Below, piece after piece: positions 26,670 through 35,209 of a stretch of 39,974 nt of DNA. The DNA is from Candidatus Zixiibacteriota bacterium. Lineage in GTDB: Bacteria > Zixibacteria > MSB-5A5 > GN15 > FEB-12. Made by a program: the position numbers and the translations under genes. Where the stretch lies: NCBI GenBank assembly GCA_034439475.1, contig JAWXAN010000022.1:1-39974 (forward strand), in the 5' to 3' direction. Numbering within the stretch: position 1 is the first letter of the stretch; every line of letters begins with the position of its first letter. The notes beneath the pieces were generated by a model. That model saw only the letters and a program-made list of their open reading frames with translations, made no database searches and was not told the origin of the DNA.

Positions 26670-27718
26670 GCGCGCTCCTTAGGACTAGTCACAGCCGGAG
26701 CCGCCAGGCTACTGGTGAGAGAATGTTCACTTGTATGCCCGCTTTCTGCAACTCCAGTTGTGTTTTTTTGAGTTCGCAGATACCAGCCGCCGAAAATAAA
26801 GATTGGAAGCAAATCGATAAGGTGAAGCGAGAGCGCAAACATGACCGCATCCGAGCGGCCAATCGAAAAAGCCGCAAGCGATGTTGTGACCGCAAATTCA
26901 AACATACCGGCGTTTCCAGGGGTTATCGGAATCATCAGAACTAAGGTATTTATTACCATCAACACTGCTGCGGCAGCAAAGGGCAGATCGAAAGCGAAAG
27001 ACTTAAATAGAAAATAGACAACCAGCAAGTGCGTAAACCAGGAGAGGAGGGATACGGTGAGTGTGCCAAACAGGTGCTGGCTCGAGCGAAGCAGGCGAAT
27101 GCCTTTGGCAAACGACCGAATAAACTTTTTGATGGCGATATATATCCCCGGACGCCTATTGCGCAAGAGTCTCAGGCACAGCCTTTCCAATTTCTCCTGG
27201 TATTGAAGAATCAAATAAAGAGCGACAACGGCAGATGCGGTGGCGCCAGTGATGATATAGCTCAGCGAGCGGTACTCGCTGGGGAAAACAAATGCAAGCG
27301 AAGTGATGACAATAAAGATTATAAGGCTGACTGAGTCAAAAAGGATTTCAAGAAACAATGTCGAGAAAACAAATGACTTTCTCATTTTTAGCTTTCTCGA
27401 AAACAAAATAAGTCGCGCTACTTGGCCAGTCAGTGCAGGCATTGCGGTAGTAAGTACCAGTCCCGCGCCGTAGAGGGAAAAAACTTTGCTGAATGATAAC
27501 CCATTCGGGTGTACCATAAGCATGCGCCATCGCGCGGCCTTAATTGCCACGTAGAGAAAAGAACAACTGACGGAAGGGATCAGAAAGTAATAGTTGAGAC
27601 TACTAAGGAGAATTTTCAACTCGGAGAGCCTGATATCCTTTACGCAATAGATTAACAGCGCCAATCCAATGATGGCGCCCCAGAACTGCTTGTTTTTGAG
27701 GATCTTCACTATCCACAA
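26666..27718 (-). CDS. UPF0104 / flippase-like integral membrane protein
   Basis: A 350-residue protein with about eight membrane segments, related to the lysylphosphatidylglycerol synthase membrane domain (UPF0104, YbhN/AglD-like). The typical internal motif is seen in KAARWRMLM, FSLYGAGLVLTTAMPALTGQVARLILFSRKLKMRKS (about 80-117) and the PITPGNAGMFEFAVTTSLAAF segment (about 268-288). The mprF synthetase domain is absent, so it would act as a lipid flippase-like protein of unknown substrate. The start is TTG at 27718 with GGAGGAG directly upstream; GTG at 27709 is an alternative. It leads the corA-bsh set behind its own promoter. Confidence 0.88.
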   Translation of the reverse strand: MWIVKILKNKQFWGAIIGLALLIYCVKDIRLSELKILLSSLNYYFLIPSVSCSFLYVAIKAARWRMLMVHPNGLSFSKVFSLYGAGLVLTTAMPALTGQVARLILFSRKLKMRKSFVFSTLFLEILFDSVSLIIFIVITSLAFVFPSEYRSLSYIITGATASAVVALYLILQYQEKLERLCLRLLRNRRPGIYIAIKKFIRSFAKGIRLLRSSQHLFGTLTVSLLSWFTHLLVVYFLFKSFAFDLPFAAAAVLMVINTLVLMIPITPGNAGMFEFAVTTSLAAFSIGRSDAVMFALSLHLIDLLPIFIFGGWYLRTQKNTTGVAESGHTSEHSLTSSLAAPAVTSPKERA

Positions 27719-27752
27719 TTCTCCTCCGGCGCTTGTTCACCGGCAAACTGAT

Positions 27753-27781
27753 AAGATAGAAAGCTGTTAAAGAGGTGTCAA
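27753..27781 (-). promoter_or_regulatory. Strong sigma-70-like promoter of the UPF0104-corA-bsh operon
   Basis: Minus-strand TTGACA (27776-27781, perfect) and TATCTT (27753-27758) are spaced by 17 bases in the 90-base gap after batE. The expected leader of about 28 bases contains GGAGGAG at 27721-27727. This is the best promoter match in the window and separates the Bat operon from the bacillithiol set. Confidence 0.7.
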
Positions 27782-27808
27782 CCAATTAAAGCGTAATAGG
27801 TACTGAAC

Positions 27809-28567
27809 CTATACCGGTGCAATAAGGTCTTTCTTTATCCAGCCGCTTCGGGTATTCTCCAGCCGGACATGAAAGAAGTCTTCGGTCTCGCCTATGATTT
27901 CGACAACCAGTCCGGAGGCTCCCTCAAAATCGATATCGGCTTGCTCCGATGGTCCGGTGTGAATAGGACTCGTCTCGGACACAATGACAGCATGCTGACG
28001 CACGTGCGACTCCCGATACTTCCAAGTTGTCGCTAAGGACGAGAAAATAAGCAAAATGATTGTAAATACCGTCGCCGTTCGAACTAATTGTCTTCGCTGC
28101 CCCAATCCAAATCGCACTATCAGAAAAAGAATAAACAGAATAAACAATGCTGAGGAAATCCATGCCAGAGTGTCCAGTCGAAGCGGAAGAAGAAGCTTAT
28201 TGAGAAAAGTTCTGCCCGGATTGAGTGGGACATCGGCCATTTGAAGCGAAGTGAAACTTTGGGCAAGTTCGAGATTAGCGGAAATGTCGTCATCAGTCGG
28301 ATCAAGTCTCTGCGCGCGGAGGTAGGAAAGGACGGCATGCCCCAAATCGCCGTTCTTGAAGTGCGAATTTCCCAAGTTGAAATAGATCGCAGCCGACTCA
28401 ACTCCGCTGTCAATAATTCCTGAATAGAGGGTGATCGCGCTGTCGAAGTGGCGCTCTTCGTAGAAGCGATTGCCGCGCTCAAAATCTTCAACTACCGAAC
28501 TCAACAAAAGCTGAGGAATAAAGAGAACCAATGCAAAAAGCAGCAGTGAATTCGTGACTTTAGCCAA
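27809..28567 (-). CDS. batE: BatE: TPR and SH3-like membrane protein
   Basis: A 252-residue exported protein with an N-terminal signal segment (to about residue 24), two to three TPR repeats (FERGNRFYEERHFDSAITLYSGII, AAIYFNLGNSHFKNGDLGHAVLSYLRAQRLDP; about 27-100), two membrane helices (about 133-185) and a C-terminal SH3-like domain (HTGPSEQADIDFEGASGLVVEIIG, then GWIKKDLIAPV). This domain order is that of BatE in the Bat (Bacteroides aerotolerance) operons of Bacteroidota and spirochaetes. It overlaps the end of batD by 8 bases and is the last gene of the cluster. The SH3 domain may bind peptidoglycan or a partner; this is inference. Confidence 0.88.
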   Translation of the reverse strand: MAKVTNSLLLFALVLFIPQLLLSSVVEDFERGNRFYEERHFDSAITLYSGIIDSGVESAAIYFNLGNSHFKNGDLGHAVLSYLRAQRLDPTDDDISANLELAQSFTSLQMADVPLNPGRTFLNKLLLPLRLDTLAWISSALFILFILFLIVRFGLGQRRQLVRTATVFTIILLIFSSLATTWKYRESHVRQHAVIVSETSPIHTGPSEQADIDFEGASGLVVEIIGETEDFFHVRLENTRSGWIKKDLIAPV

Positions 28568-30389
28568 ATCTAACCCCCTGAAGTCTGGTCAATACCTCTT
28601 CGGCCTGGGAAAGCGACTGGTGAATGCTTTCGATAGTAGGGCTGATCGACGAAAAACGTGAATAATCACATTCGCGAAGCAACTGAATGCAGTCGCTGCT
28701 CAACTGGGAATCATCTGATCTCTCGCCAAACAAATCTGCGATTTTATCGCTCGTTAGGCCATACGGAGAAATATTGAGCTTATCGGCAATAAAAGCTGTG
28801 ACCGCCAGACTTATCTCCCCATAAAATTCTTTTGCCGTGTTCGTGCGAGCAAGTGACTTTGCCTTCGAAAGACGCTTGCGAGCAATCCGTGACGCACTAT
28901 TTGACCGAGTTAGTCCAATATTTGAGGCCTGCCGTTCACGTCGCGCCCGCACAACAATCATTCCAGCCAGCACAAGGACAGGTATCGCATTCACGACAAC
29001 GTAGAGAGGGTTGAGAAGCAGTATCTGCCCGACAGGCCGCACCGTTCCCAAATCTTTTTTGATATATCGTATATCGCCGGACTGCGAACCCAAAGTCTGA
29101 CCAGGAGGCGAATACGGCAGTTCCGGAGAAGCCGCATACCCTTCAGGCTTGCGCACGCTAATCTTCACAGGATTTGTCTTCAATGTGACGTATTTTTTCT
29201 GGCCGGGGTTAAAATAATTGAACTCCAGAGCAGGGATTTCAAGCTCGCCCGGGCGTTTGGGAATAAACACTTCTTCAAATATTTTCGAACCACCGAGTTT
29301 GTCATCGAGTTTGCTCATCGATTCACTACTTGATGCCTTGTATATCCGAAAATCATTGCTTTCATGGAGAATCGGTTCAGCCACAGATTTTATATTCCCT
29401 GAACCCGTTATTTTGACAGTCAGGGATACCGGTTGATTTACTTCGACTGTTTTTTTGTTAGACGTTGCCGTAATACTATAATTGCCGATTGAACCGGTAA
29501 AATTGTCCGGCTTGCCTTCATCAGGAAGAGGCTGTGCATCGATTGTTATAGGCGTCGAGCGCATTGTCACTTCTTGTCCCCTGCCAAAAAAATCTCCAAA
29601 GACATCGAATGGGTCGCGCCCCCGCCCTCCGCCGCCTGCGACAGTTGTCGTAATTATCGCGCGGCCAATGGTGAGTTCACCGGTCTGGGTCGGAAAGAGC
29701 GCATATTTTCGCTCGATAACTTTATATTGGCGATTATTCAGGCGCTGGTAATACGGCGCTTTGTTGCCCAATATTTCTGTCCAGAAACCAGTAGTGGCTG
29801 GTTCTGTCAACTCTGGTGTTCCATAAAACTGGATTGCAGTATAAAATTTCAACGTGAGGGTTATCTGCTCATTCACAAATGGCTTTTTCTTATCAACCAG
29901 GCCCTCGAGAAAATAATCTTTCGAGTCTCCTTCGCGGTTGAGAGCGCGATCTTCGAGACGCTCTGTCGTCGGGCTTTTCGAGTCGAGCACTGTCAGCGTG
30001 ACTCTATTTCCTGTGTAACTTTTATTTTCATGAACTACTGTCACTCCTTCGATTGGATAGACTCCGGACTTCTGGGGCATGAGCAAATAGCGATAGGCGA
30101 CTGAGGAACTCATTACGCCATTAGTGATGCTAAGACTGCTGGAACGTCCTTGAGAATAGACTTCAAACGCTGGTAAATTCGGCATCTGCGGTGATGGCAG
30201 GTTCTGACTGGCGCCTGAGATTTCGATGAGCAGGACAGCTTGCTCGTCCATGCTTATGGTGTCACGGTCTATCGACACCGATAAGTTCAGATTTGTTTGC
30301 GCATGCCCGGTTGATGGCAATGAGCATAATACCACAGTCAACACAAGAGCGCTGAAACCAAACCAGAGCAAGCGGGGTGCGAGTTTCAT
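28560..30389 (-). CDS. batD: BatD: oxygen-tolerance family membrane protein
   Basis: A 609-residue BatD-family protein. I chose the ATG at 30389 because it directly follows the batC stop and gives an ideal signal peptide, MKLAPRLLWFGFSALVLTVV through G-H-A with Q at the mature N-terminus; upstream ATGs add a basic extension. The exported part carries repeated beta-sandwich domains (about 35-440; GVYPIEGVTVVHENKSYTG, then RPGELEIPALEFNYFNP). A membrane helix at about 465-490 and a helical cytoplasmic domain (LTSDKIADLF, then CDYSRFSS) follow. A Gly/Arg-rich loop lies near GGGRGRDPFDVFGDFF. BatD works with BatA/BatB and MoxR in envelope stress tolerance in relatives; the mechanism is not known. 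Confidence 0.92.
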   Translation of the reverse strand: MKLAPRLLWFGFSALVLTVVLCSLPSTGHAQTNLNLSVSIDRDTISMDEQAVLLIEISGASQNLPSPQMPNLPAFEVYSQGRSSSLSITNGVMSSSVAYRYLLMPQKSGVYPIEGVTVVHENKSYTGNRVTLTVLDSKSPTTERLEDRALNREGDSKDYFLEGLVDKKKPFVNEQITLTLKFYTAIQFYGTPELTEPATTGFWTEILGNKAPYYQRLNNRQYKVIERKYALFPTQTGELTIGRAIITTTVAGGGGRGRDPFDVFGDFFGRGQEVTMRSTPITIDAQPLPDEGKPDNFTGSIGNYSITATSNKKTVEVNQPVSLTVKITGSGNIKSVAEPILHESNDFRIYKASSSESMSKLDDKLGGSKIFEEVFIPKRPGELEIPALEFNYFNPGQKKYVTLKTNPVKISVRKPEGYAASPELPYSPPGQTLGSQSGDIRYIKKDLGTVRPVGQILLLNPLYVVVNAIPVLVLAGMIVVRARRERQASNIGLTRSNSASRIARKRLSKAKSLARTNTAKEFYGEISLAVTAFIADKLNISPYGLTSDKIADLFGERSDDSQLSSDCIQLLRECDYSRFSSISPTIESIHQSLSQAEEVLTRLQGVRFG

Positions 30390-30390
30390 C

Positions 30391-31137
30391 TTACCAGTCT
30401 TTGCCATTGTAGTTGCCGGTTCCTTTTTCATGGCGGACTTTCTTCTGAACATCTTTTTCATCGTCGCGAAGTGCGTTCAGTATACGTTCAGCATCCTCTT
30501 TAGACATTTTCTTATTGGGCTTGCTCTGACCCTCCTGCTTGGATTTGTCTTTTTGATCTTTGTTTTGCTGATCCTGCTGCTGGTTCTGATCCTGATTCTC
30601 ATCCTGCTTTTGCTGGTCGTCTTTCGGCTGTTGGTCCTTTTCCTGCTTTTGTTGGTCCTGCTTTTGCTGCTGCTGGTTGTCATTCTGCTGTTGTGCCTCA
30701 GTATTCTCTTTGAGCATCTTGCGGGCGAGTTCCAGGTTGAATTTGCAATCCAGGTCGTTGGGATTGGCCTTCAGCGCGTTTTCATAGCTTTCGATGGCTT
30801 TGGGATAATCCTCTAACTTGAAATGTGCGTTACCAAGGTTATAGTGTGTGTTGGCGGTAATGCCTTGGTCATTTCCATTGAGAGCGCGATTATACTCTTC
30901 GACGGCTTCCTTATACTTCTCCTGGCCGAAGAGCGCTCCGCCAATATTGTAGCTTATATTGGGATTTTCGGGAAATTCAGTTTCCGCGACTCGGTATTGC
31001 TCTAAGGCCGCTTTGTAGTCTTTGGTCTTGTACGCCTTGTTTCCTTCTTTGACAGCATCTATATAATCTTTGGCGTAGAGATCCCCAGCAGCTAATATGA
31101 CTACCAGCGCGAGAATATACAAATTGATCTTATTCAT
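30391..31137 (-). CDS. batC: BatC: TPR protein with Gln/Lys-rich tail
   Basis: A 248-residue exported TPR protein. The signal peptide ends at L-Y-A (about residue 22). TPR repeats follow (EGNKAYKTKDYKAALEQYRVAE, then ISYNIGGALFGQEKYKEAVEEYNRAL, then THYNLGNAHFKLEDYPKAIESYENAL, about 30-140). A low-complexity stretch of Gln, Lys, Asp and Asn spans about 148-205, ending in MSKEDAERILNALRDDEKDVQKKV, the typical BatC C-terminal helix. It overlaps batB by 8 bases and precedes batD with no gap. The tail probably forms a flexible or coiled linker between partners. Confidence 0.9.
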   Translation of the reverse strand: MNKINLYILALVVILAAGDLYAKDYIDAVKEGNKAYKTKDYKAALEQYRVAETEFPENPNISYNIGGALFGQEKYKEAVEEYNRALNGNDQGITANTHYNLGNAHFKLEDYPKAIESYENALKANPNDLDCKFNLELARKMLKENTEAQQQNDNQQQQKQDQQKQEKDQQPKDDQQKQDENQDQNQQQDQQNKDQKDKSKQEGQSKPNKKMSKEDAERILNALRDDEKDVQKKVRHEKGTGNYNGKDW

Positions 31138-32152
31138 TTGCCGCCTCCGTTGTCGGTTTCTTTCGCTCTGGTAGAAAAAACTCGCTTATAATAAAAAACA
31201 TGGCTATTAGGAGCGGCCACTGGTAACGGTCGTCATATTTTGTCACCAAAGTACCTTCCAGTTCTTTCTTTTCCAGACCCGATATCTCATCAAAAATCTT
31301 ATCCAATTCAATTTCGCCAGCTGTCGCATGATAGTATTTACCCCCGGTCGCCAGCGCCACCTTTTGAAGCGTGACGTCATCGAGCTTTGAGACTATAACT
31401 TCGCCTCCTTCGTCTTTCCTAAAACCGACCTGCTCTCCCTTGCGATCAAGCATCGGAATCGGCACCCCGGCAGGGGAGCCTATACCCACACAATATATCC
31501 GCACTCCCTGTTTACGCGCTTCCTTGGCAATTTCCTCTACCCCGCCGCCAAAATCTTCTCCATCGGTCAGTAACAGAAGAACCTTGTGTTTTGTCTCCTG
31601 TTGATTGAACGCTTTGGCTGCCGTCTCAATTGCGGCGCCAAGCGATGTCCCTTGCATAGACACCGACTCATTATCCATCACCGAGAGCAGCATTTCAGCC
31701 GCGGCATAATCCAGCGTAAGCGGGCATTGAATAAATCCTTCACCGGCAAATGCCACAAGACCGATGCGGTCTCCTTGCAGCCGATCTATAATACTACGGA
31801 TTTCTTGTTTGGCAAGTTCCAACCTATTTGGTTTCATATCAGCCGCAAGCATCGAATTAGAGACGTCCAAGGCAACAACAATATCCAATCCTTCACGTTT
31901 TACAGTCTCAAAATGAGTCCCAAATTGCAGCCGGGAAAGTGTAATTATGATAAATATGAGAGAGGTGACTATTAACAGGGCCTTTGTACGCTGGCGCGCA
32001 AATGATATATACGGGGCATTTTTCATGATCAATGGAATATCGCCAAATCGCGCAAGAAGCTTCTTTTTGCGGCTGATCGCCCAAAAGAGAAACGCTCCAA
32101 GAATAATTACTCCAAGAATAAGCAAGAGATGTTCGGGTGAATAAAATCGCAT
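31130..32152 (-). CDS. batB: BatB: VWA-domain membrane protein
   Basis: A 340-residue protein with two N-terminal membrane helices (about 7-26 and 57-73), a von Willebrand A domain (about 88-290) and a C-terminal membrane helix (about 311-327). The MIDAS metal site is visible as DVSNS (96-100), the MQGTSLG threonine and LTDGED. VKREGLDIVVALDVSNSMLAADMKPNRLELAK is very similar to BatA/BatB proteins. It begins 27 bases after batA. The VWA domain should sit between the helices and bind partners such as BatA or a MoxR ATPase target. Confidence 0.92.
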   Translation of the reverse strand: MRFYSPEHLLLILGVIILGAFLFWAISRKKKLLARFGDIPLIMKNAPYISFARQRTKALLIVTSLIFIIITLSRLQFGTHFETVKREGLDIVVALDVSNSMLAADMKPNRLELAKQEIRSIIDRLQGDRIGLVAFAGEGFIQCPLTLDYAAAEMLLSVMDNESVSMQGTSLGAAIETAAKAFNQQETKHKVLLLLTDGEDFGGGVEEIAKEARKQGVRIYCVGIGSPAGVPIPMLDRKGEQVGFRKDEGGEVIVSKLDDVTLQKVALATGGKYYHATAGEIELDKIFDEISGLEKKELEGTLVTKYDDRYQWPLLIAMFFIISEFFLPERKKPTTEAANE

Positions 32153-32179
32153 ATTAGTCTTACTAAAACTCGCTAAGCC

Positions 32180-33226
32180 CTACGGCAGTTTCCTGAAATA
32201 TGTATATCCAAGCAGCGCCTCCAAAACAAGCAGTAGCAAACCGGCATAAGTGAAGTAAGGAAATAGCTCGCTGTACTGGATATGATGGGATACTTTGATT
32301 TCCGTCTTTTCCAGATTGTCGATAATAGAGTATATTTCCTCAAGTTCTTTGCCTGACTGAGCTCGGAAATATTTCCCGCCCGTCACCTCGGCTATTTTTG
32401 TTAAAGTTTCTTCGTCAATTGTGGTCGGCTGATAAATATAGCGTTTGCCGAAAATTGGGTCTTGATAGGGAAACATGGCATTCCCCTTCTTCCCGGCGCC
32501 TATCGTATAAATTTTTATATCAAAGGCTGCGGCAAGATTTGCCGCAGTAATGGGATCGATTTCGCCGGCATTATTGTCACCATCGGTCAGCAAAACAATG
32601 ATGCGGGACTTGGACTCCGATTCTCTCAGGCGATTAACACCGTTGGCAATACCCATTCCGATAGCCGTGCCGTCTTCAAGCAATCCAAAGTTTACTTGAT
32701 CCACAAATTCAAGCAGAACGCCGTAATCGACGGTGAGTGGGCACTGCGCAAATGAATTGCGCGCAAAGACAACTAGCCCGATACGGTCATTGACTCGTTT
32801 GTTAATAAAATTCTTTATCTCCTGTTTTGCCACGAACAATCGATTGTTCGGTTTGAAATCTTCGGCTTGCATCGATGAGGAGACATCGAGCACAATCATA
32901 ATATCGATTCCCTCAGATGTGATATCCCTAATTTCGGTACCGGACCTTGGGCGAGCGAAGGCAAGAACAAGAAATGCAATTGCCAGCAGCCGAAATGCAA
33001 TGAGCACAAATCTGAACTTCTGACGGCTGGATCGTGCGGCGCGTGAAACTATTTTGACATCCGAATACTTGATTGTCGCCGATTTAAATCGTTTCTGTCT
33101 AAAATAGTAAATGAGCATTACGAGGATGAGTATTCCTCCGGCTACAAATATGGCTATCGGAGATATCTGCAGGTCTCCGGAGCCGAACAGATTGAATCCA
33201 AATCCTGAGAATTCGATATCTTTCAT
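32180..33226 (-). CDS. batA: BatA: VWA-domain membrane protein
   Basis: A 348-residue paralogue of the next protein. Two membrane helices (about 22-41 and 73-90), then a VWA domain with MIDAS residues DVSSS (114-118), DGTAIG (Thr about 187) and LTDGDN (Asp about 215), and a C-terminal helix (about 323-342). FPYQDPIFGKRYIYQPTTIDEETLTKIAEVTGGKYFRA is characteristic of BatA. It overlaps the preceding gene by 4 bases (ATGA type), indicating coupled translation. Confidence 0.92.
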   Translation of the reverse strand: MKDIEFSGFGFNLFGSGDLQISPIAIFVAGGILILVMLIYYFRQKRFKSATIKYSDVKIVSRAARSSRQKFRFVLIAFRLLAIAFLVLAFARPRSGTEIRDITSEGIDIMIVLDVSSSMQAEDFKPNNRLFVAKQEIKNFINKRVNDRIGLVVFARNSFAQCPLTVDYGVLLEFVDQVNFGLLEDGTAIGMGIANGVNRLRESESKSRIIVLLTDGDNNAGEIDPITAANLAAAFDIKIYTIGAGKKGNAMFPYQDPIFGKRYIYQPTTIDEETLTKIAEVTGGKYFRAQSGKELEEIYSIIDNLEKTEIKVSHHIQYSELFPYFTYAGLLLLVLEALLGYTYFRKLP

Positions 33227-34308
33227 CGCCTGCCACCTGCCGCGACCGGTTCCTGTGTGGACATTTTCGCTGCCTGAGTTGCAACTTGTGCTTTTCTAAT
33301 GACATCTTCTCGAACGGATTCAATAATGTCATGGACAAGTTTGAAATCGGACTCGACTCTTTCTCGTTCAGGAATATAGCGGGCGAACTTTACCAGATCG
33401 GCATGCCTGAAAAATGACGAACAGTCGACATAGAGAGTTCCAGCTAATTCGATCTCCTGAAATATTTCGAGGAATTCCTCAGTTGTCATTTCCAAAACAT
33501 CAACCTTGTATATCCTCCCAAAATAAGAGCGCAAAATTTCGGTCAGCGCAATATAGTATTCCTTGAACTGGCCGTCGTCGAGAAACGGTTTTTGCTTGAG
33601 CAATGCCAAGTCAGCGAAAGCAATTTCCCATGGAGACCGCAGATCAATAAACTCAGCTTCCTTCTTTTTCTTTCGAAGTTTCCACCAGAGAAAGAGCGCT
33701 GCCAGAAGAGCCAGCGCTGCCCCCCCCCACCAATAGTACGGGGTCCAGTTTCTTTTGAATTCGGCCTGCTCTTTTAGAGGACGAATATCGGCAGAATCAT
33801 CGGCATTTAACAAAAGCGAGTTTATCTTAATCGGCACCGGCTCAGTTAGGAGATATTTTCCGCTTTCGTCGGCCCGTTTGAAGAAAATAGGAACTGGCGG
33901 GATAATATAATCGCCGGTGGTGAATGTACTCAACACAAACGTGTTCTCGCTTCGGTTGCGGCCGTCATCGAGCTTGGACTCAACATCGGGGTGGTAATCC
34001 TTTACGTCAAAGGCACCAAGATTCGCGCCGAGAGGGGGTGGGATGAGTTCATATAGGGTGTCGTATGTAATAATAACTTTATAAGTAATCAAATCACCAA
34101 TATAGGCCTCGGCTAAATCAACCGATGTCTCAATCTCGATACCGGGCAGAGATGCAACCGTATCGGCCTCCTGCGCCGCGACAGGTGAAGTCATTATGGT
34201 TAAAGCTATCACAAGAAGCACAACCACTCTGACAAAACAAGAAGCCGGAATCAGAAGTGAATGTTTCTGGGTGATACTATCTAAGATGTTGCTCAAAGAA
34301 TTCAACAT
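33223..34308 (-). CDS. BatD/DUF4381-like membrane protein of the moxR operon
   Basis: About 361 residues from ATG 34308. The open frame extends further up, but that part lies inside the preceding gene in another frame. A signal-like segment (FVRVVVLLVIALTIMTSPVAA) is followed by Q at the predicted mature N-terminus. A beta-sandwich (about 52-180; SVDLAEAYIGDLITYKVII) leads to a membrane helix (YYWWGGAALALLAALFLWW). The C-terminal helical domain has KEYYIALTEILRSYFGRIYKVDVLEMTTEEFL, close to the DUF4381 signature of moxR operons. A run of nine G in the coding strand (33720-33728) encodes W-G-G just before the helix. The start could lie further down; only the stop is certain. Confidence 0.78.
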   Translation of the reverse strand: MLNSLSNILDSITQKHSLLIPASCFVRVVVLLVIALTIMTSPVAAQEADTVASLPGIEIETSVDLAEAYIGDLITYKVIITYDTLYELIPPPLGANLGAFDVKDYHPDVESKLDDGRNRSENTFVLSTFTTGDYIIPPVPIFFKRADESGKYLLTEPVPIKINSLLLNADDSADIRPLKEQAEFKRNWTPYYWWGGAALALLAALFLWWKLRKKKKEAEFIDLRSPWEIAFADLALLKQKPFLDDGQFKEYYIALTEILRSYFGRIYKVDVLEMTTEEFLEIFQEIELAGTLYVDCSSFFRHADLVKFARYIPERERVESDFKLVHDIIESVREDVIRKAQVATQAAKMSTQEPVAAGGRR

Positions 34309-35209
34309 TCCCTGTTTGCGCCAGCTGATTGATATATTCATGATAAGCCGCCTCAGCTTTTTCCGTTTGGCAGTCTCGCACAACCTGATCTCGAACGCTT
34401 TCAAATGCGGCATCGTCATATTTGTCACTTCGGTGGGCAGTGTAATAATTCTGAATGTCAACATTATCGATCTGAATTTTTTGCATGATCTTATTTTTGG
34501 CAAACTGATCGACAAGCATTTTCTTAACAAGTTGATCGCGTGCTCGCACAAACTCAGGATTGACATCCAGTTGCTCGCGCAATGCGGCATCGTAAAGAAG
34601 CTCAACCCCCACATACTGCCGCAGGAAGTTCTTTTTCTCCTCACTTGCAATTAGCTGGCTCTGAATTTCCGGAGGAAGACTTTGTATTTGATTGTCTATT
34701 TCAGAAAGAGAAATTGAGCGCTGCCCCCAGCGCGCGACTATCGGGTCATTTTCTGCCCTTGGCTGTTGATCAACTGAAACCATAGTCGTCAGTTCGCGTT
34801 TTGCATCAAGCAGACGCCCGCTCTTCTCCAGAGCCGTTATTAAATTCTTCGAGGCTTCAGCAATAAATGGCCCCTCGGGTGAACATGACCTTGCCCTCAG
34901 ATAATAAGCCGAGGCCTGATCATAGTCTTTGAGGTCGTCAAAATATATTTTGCCTATCAGGTAGTTAATATTCCCCTGTTGCTCGTTGGTCAGATTGCCC
35001 TTTATAAGCACAAGCTGATATTCTTCTATTGCGGAAGAAAAGAGTTTGTTGTCCCTCAGTTCTCCGGCTATTGTTTTATGGCGTTCAAGATCGGCCTCGG
35101 TGTTGTTCCCTCTACAGGAACTGATAGATGTCAATGCGGCAAAGAGTATAAGCAGATTCCGACAACTGACCAAAACCATCCTTATTTTTCTTTTCCTATA
35201 TGCGTTCAA
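34277..35209 (-). CDS. TPR lipoprotein with SurA_N-like domain, no PPIase
   Basis: A 310-residue lipoprotein. The signal segment ends in S-I-S-S-C (about 32), a lipobox. TPR-like helices follow (FSSAIEEYQLVLIKG, YLIGKIYFDDLKDYDQASAYYLRARS, about 58-140). From about residue 155, VARWGQRSISLSEIDNQIQSLPPEIQSQL and the following helices (FLRQYVGVELLYDAALREQLDVNPEFVRARDQLVKKMLV) closely resemble the chaperone domain of SurA/PrsA foldases. The segment DNVDIQNYYTAHRSDKYDD, which would lead into a parvulin isomerase domain, goes straight to FESVRDQVVRDCQTEKAEAAYHEYINQL, the closing helix. It overlaps DUF58 by 4 bases and the next gene by 32. A periplasmic chaperone role is inference. Confidence 0.82.
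   Translation of the reverse strand: MNAYRKRKIRMVLVSCRNLLILFAALTSISSCRGNNTEADLERHKTIAGELRDNKLFSSAIEEYQLVLIKGNLTNEQQGNINYLIGKIYFDDLKDYDQASAYYLRARSCSPEGPFIAEASKNLITALEKSGRLLDAKRELTTMVSVDQQPRAENDPIVARWGQRSISLSEIDNQIQSLPPEIQSQLIASEEKKNFLRQYVGVELLYDAALREQLDVNPEFVRARDQLVKKMLVDQFAKNKIMQKIQIDNVDIQNYYTAHRSDKYDDAAFESVRDQVVRDCQTEKAEAAYHEYINQLAQTGNVEFFEQHLR

Noticed and set aside
30226-30816. 196-codon plus-strand frame with a very hydrophobic Leu/Val/Ile stretch
   Set aside because: It is the antisense of the Gln/Lys codons of batC; the apparent membrane protein is an artefact of low complexity.
34309-34650. N-terminal extension of the BatD/DUF4381-like frame
   Set aside because: It lies fully inside the preceding lipoprotein gene in another frame and would put 114 non-signal residues before the signal peptide.
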